Assembly (NCBI GenBank): GCA_963840565.1
Contig: CAWIZH010000003.1
Span: forward strand, 1 to 64,000
DNA: 64,000 nucleotides
DNA from: VRUE01 sp963840565
Lineage (GTDB): Bacteria; Actinomycetota; Thermoleophilia; Solirubrobacterales; 70-9
Direction of reading: 5' to 3'
Shown in pieces: positions 41,766-50,686 of the stretch. Below the pieces are notes generated by a model, which had not been told where the DNA came from, did not search any database, and worked only from the letters and a program-made list of their open reading frames with translations. The translations under genes and the position numbers were made by a program. Each line of letters starts with the position of its first letter. The first letter of the stretch is position 1.

Positions 41766-43103
41766 ATGCGACCAGCAGGCCTACCGCCCGGTCCTTCCTA
41801 CCCTTCGGCAATCCAGAGCATCGGCTTCTGGACACGCCCCTTCGCGTTCCTGAGGCAGTGCCGCGAGCGCTACGGAAAGCGCTTCACGATCAGGCTGCCG
41901 CTCTCGCCGCCCTTCGTGATGCTGACCGACCCGGCCGAGGTCAAGGAAGTCTTCACCGCCCCGCCCGACGTCCTGCGCCCCGGCCAGGGAGCGCGCGTGC
42001 TCGAGCCGATCGTCGGCTCCAACTCGGTGCTGCTGCTCGACGAATCGGCCCACATGAGCCAGCGCAAGCTGCTGCTGCCGGCCTTCCACGGCGAGCGCAT
42101 GGAGCGCCTGAGTGGCCTGATGGAAGAGGTGACGAGCGAGGAGCTGGCCCAACTGCCGCGAAACGCGCCGGTCGAGCTGCACCCGCGCATGCAGGACCTC
42201 ACCCTGAGGATCATCCTCCGCGCCGTCTTTGGGCTCGACCCCGGGGAGCGCTTCGACACCCTTCGGGAGCGGCTGCAGGCGATGCTCGAGTTCGGCGACA
42301 AGCCGATCAGCCTGATGCCGCCGCCTAAGGACAGCGTCGCGGCGCGGATCGCGGAAAGCGTCGGGCCGTTCGCCCGCTTCGTCCGCATGCAGGCCGAGGT
42401 CGACGCATTGATCTTCGAGTTGATCGCCGAGCGCCGCGCCGAGGGCGTCGAGCGCGACGACGTGCTGGCGATGCTGGTCGAGGCCCGCCACGAGGACGAC
42501 TCGCCGATGAGCGAGCAGGAGATCCGCGACGAGCTGATGACGCTGCTGATCGCCGGCCACGAGACGACCGCCTCGACGCTCGCCTGGGCATTCGAGCGCC
42601 TCGGGCACGACCCGCGCGTGCTGAGCCGACTGGTCGAGGAGATCGACGCCGGAGAGGACGCCTACCTGACGGCGACGATTCAGGAGACGCTGCGAATCAG
42701 GCCAGTACTGCCGAACGTCGCCCCGCGCCTGGTAGCCAAGCCGATCGAGATCGGCGGCTGGACCTACCCCGCCGGTTGCAGCCTCGTCCTCAACAGCTAC
42801 CTGATCCACCACGACCCGGACATCTATCCCGACCCCGACAGGTTCCAGCCAGAGCGCTTCCTCGACGAGCAGCCGAGCACCTACACCTGGATCCCCTTCG
42901 GCGGCGGCCGCCGCCGCTGCCTGGGCGCCAGCTTCGCGATGCTGGAGATGAAGATCGTCCTGCGCAACGCCCTTGCGGCCTTCGAGCTTCAGCCCGAAGC
43001 GGGGCGGCCCGAGGTGGCCCGCCGTCGCAACATCACGGTAAGGCCCTCAAATGGCGCCCAAGCCATCCTGGCTGAGCGTCGGCAAGCGCCCGTAGCCGCG
43101 TAG
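41766..43103 (+). CDS. Cytochrome P450
   Basis: Haem-thiolate monooxygenase of about 445 residues. I-helix LLIAGHETTASTLAW (acid-alcohol pair), ExxR in QETLRIRP, and haem loop FGGGRRRCLGASFAM with the cysteine ligand are all present. The ATG at 41766 (MRPAGLPPGPSYP) gives a normal length; a TTG at 41718 or GTG at 41748 would add a short basic leader. It probably needs ferredoxin and a reductase from elsewhere. Substrate unknown; the sequence resembles CYP110-like soluble bacterial P450s. Confidence 0.9.
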   Translation: MRPAGLPPGPSYPSAIQSIGFWTRPFAFLRQCRERYGKRFTIRLPLSPPFVMLTDPAEVKEVFTAPPDVLRPGQGARVLEPIVGSNSVLLLDESAHMSQRKLLLPAFHGERMERLSGLMEEVTSEELAQLPRNAPVELHPRMQDLTLRIILRAVFGLDPGERFDTLRERLQAMLEFGDKPISLMPPPKDSVAARIAESVGPFARFVRMQAEVDALIFELIAERRAEGVERDDVLAMLVEARHEDDSPMSEQEIRDELMTLLIAGHETTASTLAWAFERLGHDPRVLSRLVEEIDAGEDAYLTATIQETLRIRPVLPNVAPRLVAKPIEIGGWTYPAGCSLVLNSYLIHHDPDIYPDPDRFQPERFLDEQPSTYTWIPFGGGRRRCLGASFAMLEMKIVLRNALAAFELQPEAGRPEVARRRNITVRPSNGAQAILAERRQAPVAA

Positions 43104-43142
43104 CGGCAAGCTCAAACGCGCCGAGGGGGAGTTTGAAACGGC

Positions 43143-44627
43143 CTATCGACCGGGGCTCAGTTCGAGAATTCGTTTCACGGTCACGCTGCGAACGCCGTTG
43201 GCCGTGCTGACCATTCTCCCGCGATCTGATTCGACCTCACACTCAATCGGAGAGACGCACGAGCCCCATGCAAGTTTGCTCTGGGCGGGGCCCCGGAAAG
43301 TGAAGTATCGACGGCCGTTGGAAAGCGATCCGGCATCGGTAAAAGGCCAGGAGGGAACTATGCCTTCTTCGTTGAAGCGAAGCCAAAGTTCGGCCATGCC
43401 GGGTGGCACCACCGTATATCTCTCCTTGCCCGGCTTGATTTCAGTGCAACTTTCAGGTCTGCTTTTGGGGCCGCCGTTTCCATCGGTCTTCTGTTCGCGG
43501 ATCAGCAGGAAGGGTCCCGCGGGTGTGTAGACGAGGTGAAAGTCTCCAGCGTCAATGTCATGTCGCTGGGAGGCCCCCAGCAGCTCTTGACTTTGCGAGA
43601 TTCGCCTTGCGGCGACGGCGGCGTCTTCGATCAGAACCGCAGCCGCATCCCCAGAAGCGATTCCGAGGCTCCAGAACACCCCCTGGCATTGCCCGGTAGT
43701 CAGATAGGTGCTGCCATCGGCGATGCGCCGCGCCCTCATCGCGCATCCGTCGGCGGGACTCAACTCTTCCCAGATGATCTGCTGCTGGCGGCTCAGCGGT
43801 TCAGGAATCCCATCGCCCGGCGCCACTTCGGTTCCACAATTCTCCTCGTAGGTCCGTTCTCCGTCACTTATCGGTTCAACTTCGGGCGTGGTCGTGTGGT
43901 CAGATTCTGCTAGCCGATGCGACTCTCCGCGCCTCCCGGCAACCTTGGCCTGATGACCGTCAGTCGCCGTGCGTCCCACGAGGGCAACCACCTGGGTCGC
44001 GGTTGAGAGGGCCAAGACAAAGATCAGCAGAACAGCCGCCTTGTTCCTGTGCCCGACGGGCGCCTTTTCGGCGACGAGCCAAAATATGGTGTCGAGCCCC
44101 CATTTGCCGTTCCAGATCCGCTCGGGATTCAGCACGTATCGAACGGGCCGGCAATTCTCTATCACGTCGCTTCCCGGGGGCGGGCCTCCCGGTCCCTGAA
44201 TCACTCGCCTGGTCGCTTCGATAACCACGTAAACGAGCATCATGAGCACAACGAGAGCCCCAAGCTGCAGCAAGCCGCCAGGGTTCCGAAAGAAGTAAAA
44301 GCCGACCGCCGACAAGGCCAGTCCCAACCCCCCGTCAATCACCGTCAGCCGCGAGAGCAGGCCTCGCTCGCGATCGCCCCAAAGATGCCCTCGCGTCCCC
44401 CGCCAGCTCAGGTAGCCGAGCTTGAGGTGGATCACCCAACGGACATCCAGGGTCAAGCCGCAGAGAAGCATCAGCAGCGCCCCGACTACTTCCACCTCTC
44501 GCAGGCTGAGCGTGAAGAGCCAGGTCGCGATGGCACCCGAGATACCCGCCGCAACCGCGCCCAGAACCGTAAGCACGCGCTGACGGCCGTTTGGGGGCAA
44601 ATCCGGATCCTCGCCGAGCTGCGTCAA
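43143..44627 (-). CDS. Unknown multi-pass membrane protein with large exported domain
   Basis: 494 residues with five hydrophobic helices in the first 215 (VLTVLGAVAAGISGAIATWLF, VVGALLMLLCGLTLDVRWVIHL, GLGLALSAVGFYFF, LQLGALVVLMMLVYVVI and AAVLLIFVLALSTATQVVAL) and a C-terminal exported half with paired cysteines (ENCGTE, DGCAMR, TGQCQG, ESCTE, GSCVSPIECE). The TTG start is backed by an AGGAG site five bases upstream. GC is somewhat lower than the neighbours. No family recognised. Confidence 0.65.
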   Translation of the reverse strand: MTQLGEDPDLPPNGRQRVLTVLGAVAAGISGAIATWLFTLSLREVEVVGALLMLLCGLTLDVRWVIHLKLGYLSWRGTRGHLWGDRERGLLSRLTVIDGGLGLALSAVGFYFFRNPGGLLQLGALVVLMMLVYVVIEATRRVIQGPGGPPPGSDVIENCRPVRYVLNPERIWNGKWGLDTIFWLVAEKAPVGHRNKAAVLLIFVLALSTATQVVALVGRTATDGHQAKVAGRRGESHRLAESDHTTTPEVEPISDGERTYEENCGTEVAPGDGIPEPLSRQQQIIWEELSPADGCAMRARRIADGSTYLTTGQCQGVFWSLGIASGDAAAVLIEDAAVAARRISQSQELLGASQRHDIDAGDFHLVYTPAGPFLLIREQKTDGNGGPKSRPESCTEIKPGKERYTVVPPGMAELWLRFNEEGIVPSWPFTDAGSLSNGRRYFTFRGPAQSKLAWGSCVSPIECEVESDRGRMVSTANGVRSVTVKRILELSPGR

Positions 44628-44797
44628 ATTGCTCCTGACGGTGAGGGCGTGACGGCAGCGGGGAGGGCCCCCTTTTGCGGAATCCTGGTGGAGAGGCCAG
44701 GTGAGAAAGACCCCCTCCTTTACCGACCGCGCCGTGAAATCCCAGTTAAATCAGGATGGCAGATTCCGCCAGCGCCGGTCCGATCTCTGGAGGGGGA

Positions 44798-46120
44798 TTA
44801 ACTTGATGCCAATATTCGCCCTCCCTCGGCCGAGGACGAAGCAGCCTGGGCCCTGCGAATCAAGAAGTCGATACCGAACTCGTCGAGACCCAGGGTCGCC
44901 GCACCGACTACAGGCGCCTCGAGACCGAGTGAGCCGATCTCGAGCGATGCATCGCTCCATGCGCAGTTGAAAGCACTCTCTTCGATCCCTTGGCTCAGGC
45001 GCTTGGCAAGCAGCGGGTAGAGCAAGGGCTCCCCGACCGCTCCGCCGATAATCACACGGTCAAGATTCAGCAAGGTGATCGCCGGTCCGATCGCCGTGCC
45101 GATCAACGTGGCGGCGACCTCGAGCACCGAGCGCGCGTTTTCCCGGCCTTTGCTGGGCGTCTTGCCGAGAGCCACGCGAACCACCTCTGAGAGGTTCGGG
45201 AGCCCAGCTGCAGCCGACACGACGAAGCCGCCGGCCACCCTATCGAGGCAAGAGATTTGGCCACAGCGCTTGCAGCTTTTCCATTCAGCGCGATCTTCCG
45301 GCAACCCGAGGACCTCAGCGTCGTCAGCGCTGACAGTGACCGCCAGGTGGCCGATCTCCCCAGCGATCCCGGAATAGCCTCGCCAAACGCGTCCGTCGAG
45401 AACAAGTCCGGCCCCTACTCCCTCAGACCAATCGAGGAAGAGCAAACTCTCGGCTCCGCGCCCGGCGCCAAAGCGATGCTCCGCCAAAGCACCCAGGTTG
45501 GCCTTGTTGTCGGTCAGCCGCTTCGGCGGCGATCCGACCACCCAACGCTTTCGGATCTCGTCGCGGACATCGATTCCCGCCCAGGCCCGCGTGGCGCCGT
45601 CAACCATTACCCCGCTGTCCTGGTCAACCGGGCCCGGCAAGCCGACGGTAATCGCCGCGATCTTCTCACAGGCAATTTTCTCCGCATCGACGAGCGTTGC
45701 CACCAGATCTGTCGCCATTGCCAGGGTCCGATGGGGATCATCGAGGGTGTTCGGCATCGCCTCGCGGATCGGACCCGCCAGCACGTTGCTCAAGAGGTCG
45801 ACGAGGACAGCGCTGACATGCTTTTGGCCGATGTCGACGCCGATGGAATAGCAGGCGCTGGGATCAAGGCTCCAAGCTTTGAGGGGACGGCCGCTGTTCT
45901 CCCCATTGCGACGGGCGCCAGACCGCAAGACATCAGCGAGGTGGTGGGTGAGCAGACTGGAAACGGTCGAACGCGAGAGGCCGGTCAGCTCAATCAATCT
46001 CGGCTGGCTCAGCCCCTGCCTACTACCGAGGAGCGCTCCGAGGATCCGGCGGAGATTTTGCTCGCGCAACCCAGCCAAATCACCGCCAATATCCGTCCCT
46101 ACGGCGTCCGCTGTCTTCAC
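44798..46120 (-). CDS. ROK-family transcriptional regulator
   Basis: 440 residues: N-terminal winged helix LREQNLRRILGALL...LSQPRLIELTGLSRSTVSSLL, then ROK kinase fold SIGVDIGQKHVSAVLVDL, ITVGLPGPVDQDSG, GVGAGLVLDGRVWRGYSGIAGEIGHL and zinc site CKRCGQISCLD. Such NagC/XylR proteins sense sugars or sugar phosphates and repress catabolic genes. The GTG start is at 46120. No sugar genes lie next to it, so the targets are unknown. Confidence 0.88.
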   Translation of the reverse strand: MKTADAVGTDIGGDLAGLREQNLRRILGALLGSRQGLSQPRLIELTGLSRSTVSSLLTHHLADVLRSGARRNGENSGRPLKAWSLDPSACYSIGVDIGQKHVSAVLVDLLSNVLAGPIREAMPNTLDDPHRTLAMATDLVATLVDAEKIACEKIAAITVGLPGPVDQDSGVMVDGATRAWAGIDVRDEIRKRWVVGSPPKRLTDNKANLGALAEHRFGAGRGAESLLFLDWSEGVGAGLVLDGRVWRGYSGIAGEIGHLAVTVSADDAEVLGLPEDRAEWKSCKRCGQISCLDRVAGGFVVSAAAGLPNLSEVVRVALGKTPSKGRENARSVLEVAATLIGTAIGPAITLLNLDRVIIGGAVGEPLLYPLLAKRLSQGIEESAFNCAWSDASLEIGSLGLEAPVVGAATLGLDEFGIDFLIRRAQAASSSAEGGRILASS

Positions 46121-46164
46121 GCCCCCGATGGTACGCCTGTTCCTAAAAAACAGATGCAGCCGAA

Positions 46165-46238
46165 CGCGCCTGACAGGATTCGAACCTGTGACCTTCGGTT
46201 TCGTAGACCGACGCTCTATCCAACTGAGCTACAGGCGC
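46165..46238 (-). tRNA. tRNA-Arg(ACG)
   Basis: Acceptor arms GCGCCTG/CAGGCGC, D-arm GCTCAGTTGGATAGAGC, anticodon loop CTACGAA (ACG), T-arm with GGTTCGAATCC. CCA is not encoded. The anticodon A34 should be edited to inosine. Confidence 0.93.
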
Positions 46239-46292
46239 GGGATGTGGGCTTGGAATGCCCGGACGGCGATTCTAGGGACTCGGAGGCTCGGA

Positions 46293-46763
46293 TTAAGAAA
46301 CGTCGGCCTCGGTGGGCTTGTTCAGCCGCACGTGCCATTGGACTACTGCCGTTGCTACTCGCTGGCCGTCGGCGTCGTTTAGCTCTACCTCGCAGGGGAA
46401 AACGACCTTTCCCTCGGCGTCGAGGGTGGCCAGGGCCGCGGCTGGATCGACGCCCAGCTTGGCGCTTGCCTCGATCGGGCCCTTGGCGATCTTTTCGTAG
46501 GAGATCTCGGCGCTGCGGGCGAGCGGCGTGACGTCGCCCATGCGCTCGGCGAAGGCGCCGACGAAGGCCGCACCCGATGCGGTCTCGGCCACGGTGAAGA
46601 GGGCGCCAGCGTGTTGGGAGCCGACGTGGTTGGTCAGCTCCTGGCGCTCGGGCAGGCGAGCGACCGCCTCGCCCTCGCCGACGCTGGTGATTTCCACGCC
46701 CAGGAAGCCGGCGAACGGCACGGCCTGGGTCATTCCCTGCGCGATCGCATCGAAATGGCTCAT
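46293..46763 (-). CDS. DUF4442/PaaI-like hotdog thioesterase
   Basis: 156 residues: MSHFDAIAQGMTQAVPFAGFLGVEI, ARLPERQELTNHVGSQHAGALFTVAETASG, RSAEISYEKIAKGPIEASAKLG. The NHVGSQHAG stretch matches the hotdog active-site helix. It likely hydrolyses an acyl-CoA. An enoyl-CoA hydratase gene lies directly upstream on the same strand, separated by a REP-like hairpin. Confidence 0.78.
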   Translation of the reverse strand: MSHFDAIAQGMTQAVPFAGFLGVEITSVGEGEAVARLPERQELTNHVGSQHAGALFTVAETASGAAFVGAFAERMGDVTPLARSAEISYEKIAKGPIEASAKLGVDPAAALATLDAEGKVVFPCEVELNDADGQRVATAVVQWHVRLNKPTEADVS

Positions 46764-46780
46764 CGGGGGACCCTATCCCG

Positions 46781-46827
46781 TTCCGGTGCGCTTTATCCCC
46801 CTATACGGTCGATAAGGCGCACCGGAA
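46781..46827. repeat. REP-like palindrome, related to the one after efeB
   Basis: 17-nt arms (46781-46797 and 46811-46827) pair at 16 of 17 positions around a 13-nt loop. The arm block TCCGGTGCGC-TTATCCCC is shared with 17545-17563. Confidence 0.65.
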
Positions 46828-46829
46828 GG

Positions 46830-47603
46830 TCAGTGGCCCTCGAACTCGGCGTGACCGGGTCCGCCGTGCTCGAGGAAGGTCCTGACCGCGCGCTGCAGGT
46901 CCTCGGTGGCGAACAGCTCGCCGGCCTCGGTGCGGATCGTCTCGTCCGCCGCCGCTATGCCGCCCTCGCGGAAGCGGCGCAGGACCAGCTTCGTCATCGC
47001 GTGCGCCTTTGTCGGCCCCGCGGCCAGCTCGGCGGCGAAGGCGCGCGCCCGCTGGTCGAACCCCTCGTCGTCGAAGACCCGGTTGACGACGTTCCAGCGC
47101 TCCATCTGCTCGGCGCCGAACAGCTCCCCTGTGATCACGAACTCACGGGCGCGGCCGCTGCCGGCGCGCTCGGCGAGGCGCTGCGTTCCCCCCATCGACG
47201 GCGTTAGGCCAACCACTTTCTCGACCAGGCCGAACTTGGCCGAGCGAGCGGCGAGGATCAGGTCGCAGCCGAGCGCCAGCTCGAAGGCCGCGGTCAGGGT
47301 CAGCGCGTGGGCGGCGAAGACAACCGGCAGCGGCAATGCTTCGACCCGCTCGACCACGCCAATCAGCTCGTCCCAGAGGACGCTCGCGCGCTCGGGCGTC
47401 AGGCCGTCGAACTCGGCGACGTTGACGCCGCCGGAAACGGCGCGGCCCTCGGCGCGGATCAGCAGTGCTCGCGGCAGGTCACCCTCGACTGCCTCAATCG
47501 TCCTCTGCAGCGCCTCGAACATCGCGCGGTCGAAGAGGTTCAGTGGCGGACTGTCGAGGGTGGCGATGGCCAGCCCCTGCTCACGCTCCAATCGAATCGG
47601 CAT
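46830..47603 (-). CDS. Enoyl-CoA hydratase/isomerase family protein
   Basis: 257 residues with the crotonase fold: SPPLNLFDRAMFEALQRTI, ALLIRAEGRAVSGGVNVAEF, VVFAAHALTLTAAFELALGCDLILAARSAKFGLVEKVVGLTPSMGGTQRL. The oxyanion-hole strand HALTLTAAFELAL deviates from the common GxxxGGG pattern; the Glu of GLVEKVVG is in the catalytic region. It probably acts in fatty-acid or aromatic breakdown. It lies 17 bp after pyk on the same strand. Confidence 0.85.
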   Translation of the reverse strand: MPIRLEREQGLAIATLDSPPLNLFDRAMFEALQRTIEAVEGDLPRALLIRAEGRAVSGGVNVAEFDGLTPERASVLWDELIGVVERVEALPLPVVFAAHALTLTAAFELALGCDLILAARSAKFGLVEKVVGLTPSMGGTQRLAERAGSGRAREFVITGELFGAEQMERWNVVNRVFDDEGFDQRARAFAAELAAGPTKAHAMTKLVLRRFREGGIAAADETIRTEAGELFATEDLQRAVRTFLEHGGPGHAEFEGH

Positions 47604-47620
47604 GGGAAAACCCTATGCGC

Positions 47621-49036
47621 TCAGGGCACGCGGTGGACCTCGAACAGATTCGTGCCCAGCTCCTGCTCGGGCAGGCCCGCCGTGATCGCGATCAGGTCGC
47701 CGGAGGCGGCGATGCCCTGTTCGCCGGCCAAGCCCGCGCAGTCGTGGAGCAAAGTGCGGATGTCGGTCTCCTGCTCGTGCAGCACCGCCTTGACGCCAAA
47801 GAGCAGGTTGAGCCGCCGCACGGTCTCGATCCGCGGCGAGATAGCCAGCACCGGCACGTTGGGACGGTGAGCGGAGACGAGGCGCGCGGTGCGCCCGCTG
47901 GTCGTCGGCACGACCAGAGCCGAGAGACCGAGGCGGTAGACCGCGCCGACGGCCCCCTGGGCGACCGAGTCGGCGACGTCCTGGGTCGCCTGGTCGGTGC
48001 GGCCGAACAGCCACTCGCCGTAGGGAAGATCGGGCTCGGTGGCGCGGGCGATCTGGTCCATCACCCGCACCGACTCGATCGGGTGCTGGCCGACGGCGGT
48101 CTCCTCGGAGAGCATCACCGCATCGGTGCCGTCGTAGATCGCGTTGGCGACATCAGTCACCTCTGCCCGGGTCGGGCGGCGCGCGATCACCATCGAGGCC
48201 AGCATCTGGGTCGCCGTGATCACCGGCTTGGAGCGCTTGCCGGCGGCGCGGATCAGGCGCTTCTGCAGGACCGGCACCTGGGCGAGCGGCACCTCGATCC
48301 CGAGGTCGCCGCGGGCGACCATGATCCCGCCGGTCGCGGCGGCGACGATCCCCTCGGCGTTCTCGGCCGCCTGCTGCTTCTCGATCTTGGCGATCAGCGG
48401 AATGTCGGAGCCGAGCGCGCGCAGTCGCTCCGTTACCGGCTCGAGGTCGGCGGCCGTGGAGACGAAGGAGACCGCCAGGATGTCGATCCCCTGTTCGACC
48501 GCGAACTCGACCCAGCCGAGATCACCGGTGGTTGCGGCCGGGGTAACGATGCCGGGCACGTTCATCCCCTTGTGCGAGGAGAGCGTGCCACCGACCTCGA
48601 CCTCGCAGTCGATGCCGCCGTCTTCAGGCCCGCGCACGCGCAAGCGGATCGAGCCGTCGGCGAGGTAGACCGGTTCGTCCTCGCGCAGTGAGGTGACTCC
48701 CTTCCAGGTAACCGGGATCGTCTCGCGGTCTCCCTCGATCTCCTGCGGGGTCAATTTCACATGCATCCCGGTCTCCAGCTCGGCGACGTCATCGCGCAGC
48801 TCGCCGATCCGCAGCTTCGGGCCCGGCAGGTCACCGAGCACCGCGACCTCGCGCCCGGCCTGCTCGGCGGCAGCCCGGATCGCCTCAACCGTGCGCGCGT
48901 GACGGTCGCGGTCGGCGTGGGAGAAATTGAGCCGGAGGACGTCGGCGCCGGCCTCGATCAGGCGCGGCAGGACGTCGGCGCCCCAGCTCGCCGGGCCCAC
49001 GGTCGCGATGATCTTTGTCCGCCTGCTCGGCTGCAT
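47621..49036 (-). CDS. pyk: Pyruvate kinase
   Basis: Intact 471 residues: RRTKIIATVGPASW, LRLNFSHADRDRH, LGDLPGPKLRIGEL, DILAVSFVSTAADL, IAKIEKQQAAENAEGI, MVARGDLGIEVPLAQVPVLQKRLI and MLSEETAVGQHPIESVRVM are the standard pyruvate-kinase blocks. It makes pyruvate and ATP from PEP in glycolysis. The ATG at 49036 fits the normal N-terminus. It is probably cotranscribed with the crotonase gene and divergent from a P450. Confidence 0.96.
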   Translation of the reverse strand: MQPSRRTKIIATVGPASWGADVLPRLIEAGADVLRLNFSHADRDRHARTVEAIRAAAEQAGREVAVLGDLPGPKLRIGELRDDVAELETGMHVKLTPQEIEGDRETIPVTWKGVTSLREDEPVYLADGSIRLRVRGPEDGGIDCEVEVGGTLSSHKGMNVPGIVTPAATTGDLGWVEFAVEQGIDILAVSFVSTAADLEPVTERLRALGSDIPLIAKIEKQQAAENAEGIVAAATGGIMVARGDLGIEVPLAQVPVLQKRLIRAAGKRSKPVITATQMLASMVIARRPTRAEVTDVANAIYDGTDAVMLSEETAVGQHPIESVRVMDQIARATEPDLPYGEWLFGRTDQATQDVADSVAQGAVGAVYRLGLSALVVPTTSGRTARLVSAHRPNVPVLAISPRIETVRRLNLLFGVKAVLHEQETDIRTLLHDCAGLAGEQGIAASGDLIAITAGLPEQELGTNLFEVHRVP

Positions 49037-49113
49037 CGTTATGACTGTAGTGCGTGACGCATCGCACCTCGCCGATGCGCGACGTTGACACCGATCTCTG
49101 TGACAATGGGCGG

Positions 49114-50544
49114 GTGAGAAGCGTCGCCGAGCGTCCCGCCAGCGCCGAGGAACCAGCCTTTCCGCACCTCGTCGGCGAGGCGCCTCTCTCCCCTGCTGGA
49201 CCGATCGAGGCGGCCGAGGCGGCCGAACTCGCCAAGCCACCCGTCGTGCCGCTGCCCCGCGCCGCACAGATGCTGCGCTTCAGCATGCGCCAGATCGAGT
49301 ACGTCTTCGGCGCCCAGCGTCGCATCGGCGAGACCTTCCGCATGCGCACCGCGATGCCCGGCGGCCCCGTCGTCACCAGCCATCCCGACCACGTCCGCTC
49401 GCTCTTCACCGCAAAACCCGAGCTGGCGCCCTCGCTGACCGGCGAGTCGCCGCTGCGGCCGATCCTCGGCACCGGCTCCGTCCTCACCTCACTCGGCGAG
49501 CGGCACATGCGCCAGCGCAAACTGCTGCTGCCGCCCTTCCACGGCGAGGCGATCGAGCGCTACACGGAAATGATCACCGCGGCGACGGAACGCGAGCTCG
49601 ACCGCTGGCCGCTGAACCAGCCCTTCGCGATCGCGCCGCGGATGCAGGCGATCACCCTCGACGTAATCATGGCCGGGATCTTCGGCATCGAGGGGAAGCC
49701 CAAGCGCGGCACTCCCGAGGATCGGATGCGCTCGACCGTCAAGTATCTGGTCAATGCCTCCACCTCACCGGTCGGCCAAGCCGGCGAACTGCTCGGCATC
49801 GGCCGCGAAGACGCCTCCGGCGTGATCAAGCTCGGCGTCGCCCTGCTCGACCGCCCCACCTACGCCGTGATCCGCGCCCGCCGGGCCGACGAGCACCTGG
49901 CCGAGCGGCGCGACATCCTCTCTCTTCTTCTGCAGGCCCGGACCGACGAGGGCGAGGCGATGGACGACAAAGAAGTCCGCGACGAGCTGCTCACCCTGGT
50001 CCTCGCCGGCCACGAGACAACCGCGAACTCGCTGGCGTGGACCTGGGAGCGGTTGGTACGCAACCCCGAAGCCCACGAGGCCCTGCGCGAGGCGGCTCGC
50101 AGTGGCGAGAACGCCGAGGAGCAAATCGAGGCGACGATCGTCGAGAGCATGCGCTCGCGGCCGGTGGTGCCGATGATCGGCCGCCGCGTCACCGTGCCTT
50201 GGCGCTTCGGGCCCTACGCGGTCTCAGCCGACACCCCGGTGACGATGAGCATCCTCCTCGTCCACCACCGCGAGGATCTCTACCCACAGCCCTTCGAGTT
50301 CCGCCCCGAGCGCTGGCTCGGCCGCAAACCCGGCACCTACGAGTGGATCCCCTTCGGCGGCGGCATCCGCCGCTGCCTCGGCGCCGCCCTGGCGATGGCC
50401 GAGATGCGCGTAGTACTGGAGGCGACGGCCCGCCGCCTCGACCTCGAGGCGGCAGAGCCGGAGCCCGAGCGCGCCCTGCACCGCAACGTAACGATGATCC
50501 CCGCCCGCGGCGGCCGCGTCATCCTGCGCTCACGCCGGGCATAG
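49114..50544 (+). CDS. Cytochrome P450 (second copy)
   Basis: About 476 residues: LVLAGHETTANSLAWTWERL (I-helix), ESMRSRP (ExxR), and haem loop FGGGIRRCLGAALAMAEM. LPPFHGEAIERY and VTMSILLVHHREDLYPQPFEFRPERWLG resemble the first P450, so the two are probably related. GTG 49114 lies 7 bp after GACAAT with TGT in front, an extended -10, suggesting a leaderless transcript; ATG 49075 is the alternative. Substrate unknown. Confidence 0.9.
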   Translation: MRSVAERPASAEEPAFPHLVGEAPLSPAGPIEAAEAAELAKPPVVPLPRAAQMLRFSMRQIEYVFGAQRRIGETFRMRTAMPGGPVVTSHPDHVRSLFTAKPELAPSLTGESPLRPILGTGSVLTSLGERHMRQRKLLLPPFHGEAIERYTEMITAATERELDRWPLNQPFAIAPRMQAITLDVIMAGIFGIEGKPKRGTPEDRMRSTVKYLVNASTSPVGQAGELLGIGREDASGVIKLGVALLDRPTYAVIRARRADEHLAERRDILSLLLQARTDEGEAMDDKEVRDELLTLVLAGHETTANSLAWTWERLVRNPEAHEALREAARSGENAEEQIEATIVESMRSRPVVPMIGRRVTVPWRFGPYAVSADTPVTMSILLVHHREDLYPQPFEFRPERWLGRKPGTYEWIPFGGGIRRCLGAALAMAEMRVVLEATARRLDLEAAEPEPERALHRNVTMIPARGGRVILRSRRA

Positions 50545-50571
50545 AAGCTCTTACAATCGGGCGGAATGCCC

Positions 50572-50660
50572 GGAGAGGTGGCCGAGTGGCTGAAGGCACT
50601 CGCCTGCTAAGCGAGTAGGGGGCGCAAGCTCTCTCGAGGGTTCGAATCCCTCCCTCTCCG
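50572..50660 (+). tRNA. tRNA-Ser(GCU)
   Basis: Acceptor arms GGAGAGG/CCTCTCC, anticodon loop CTGCTAA (GCT), long variable arm, T-arm GGGTTCGAATCCC, discriminator G. CCA is not encoded. Confidence 0.95.
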
Positions 50661-50686
50661 TTCCCGCGTGCCCGACGACTAGTCTC

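Noticed and set aside
43143..46238. Possible second island inserted at tRNA-Arg(ACG)
   Set aside because: No repeat of the tRNA 3' end and no integrase found on the downstream side; the ROK gene looks chromosomal.
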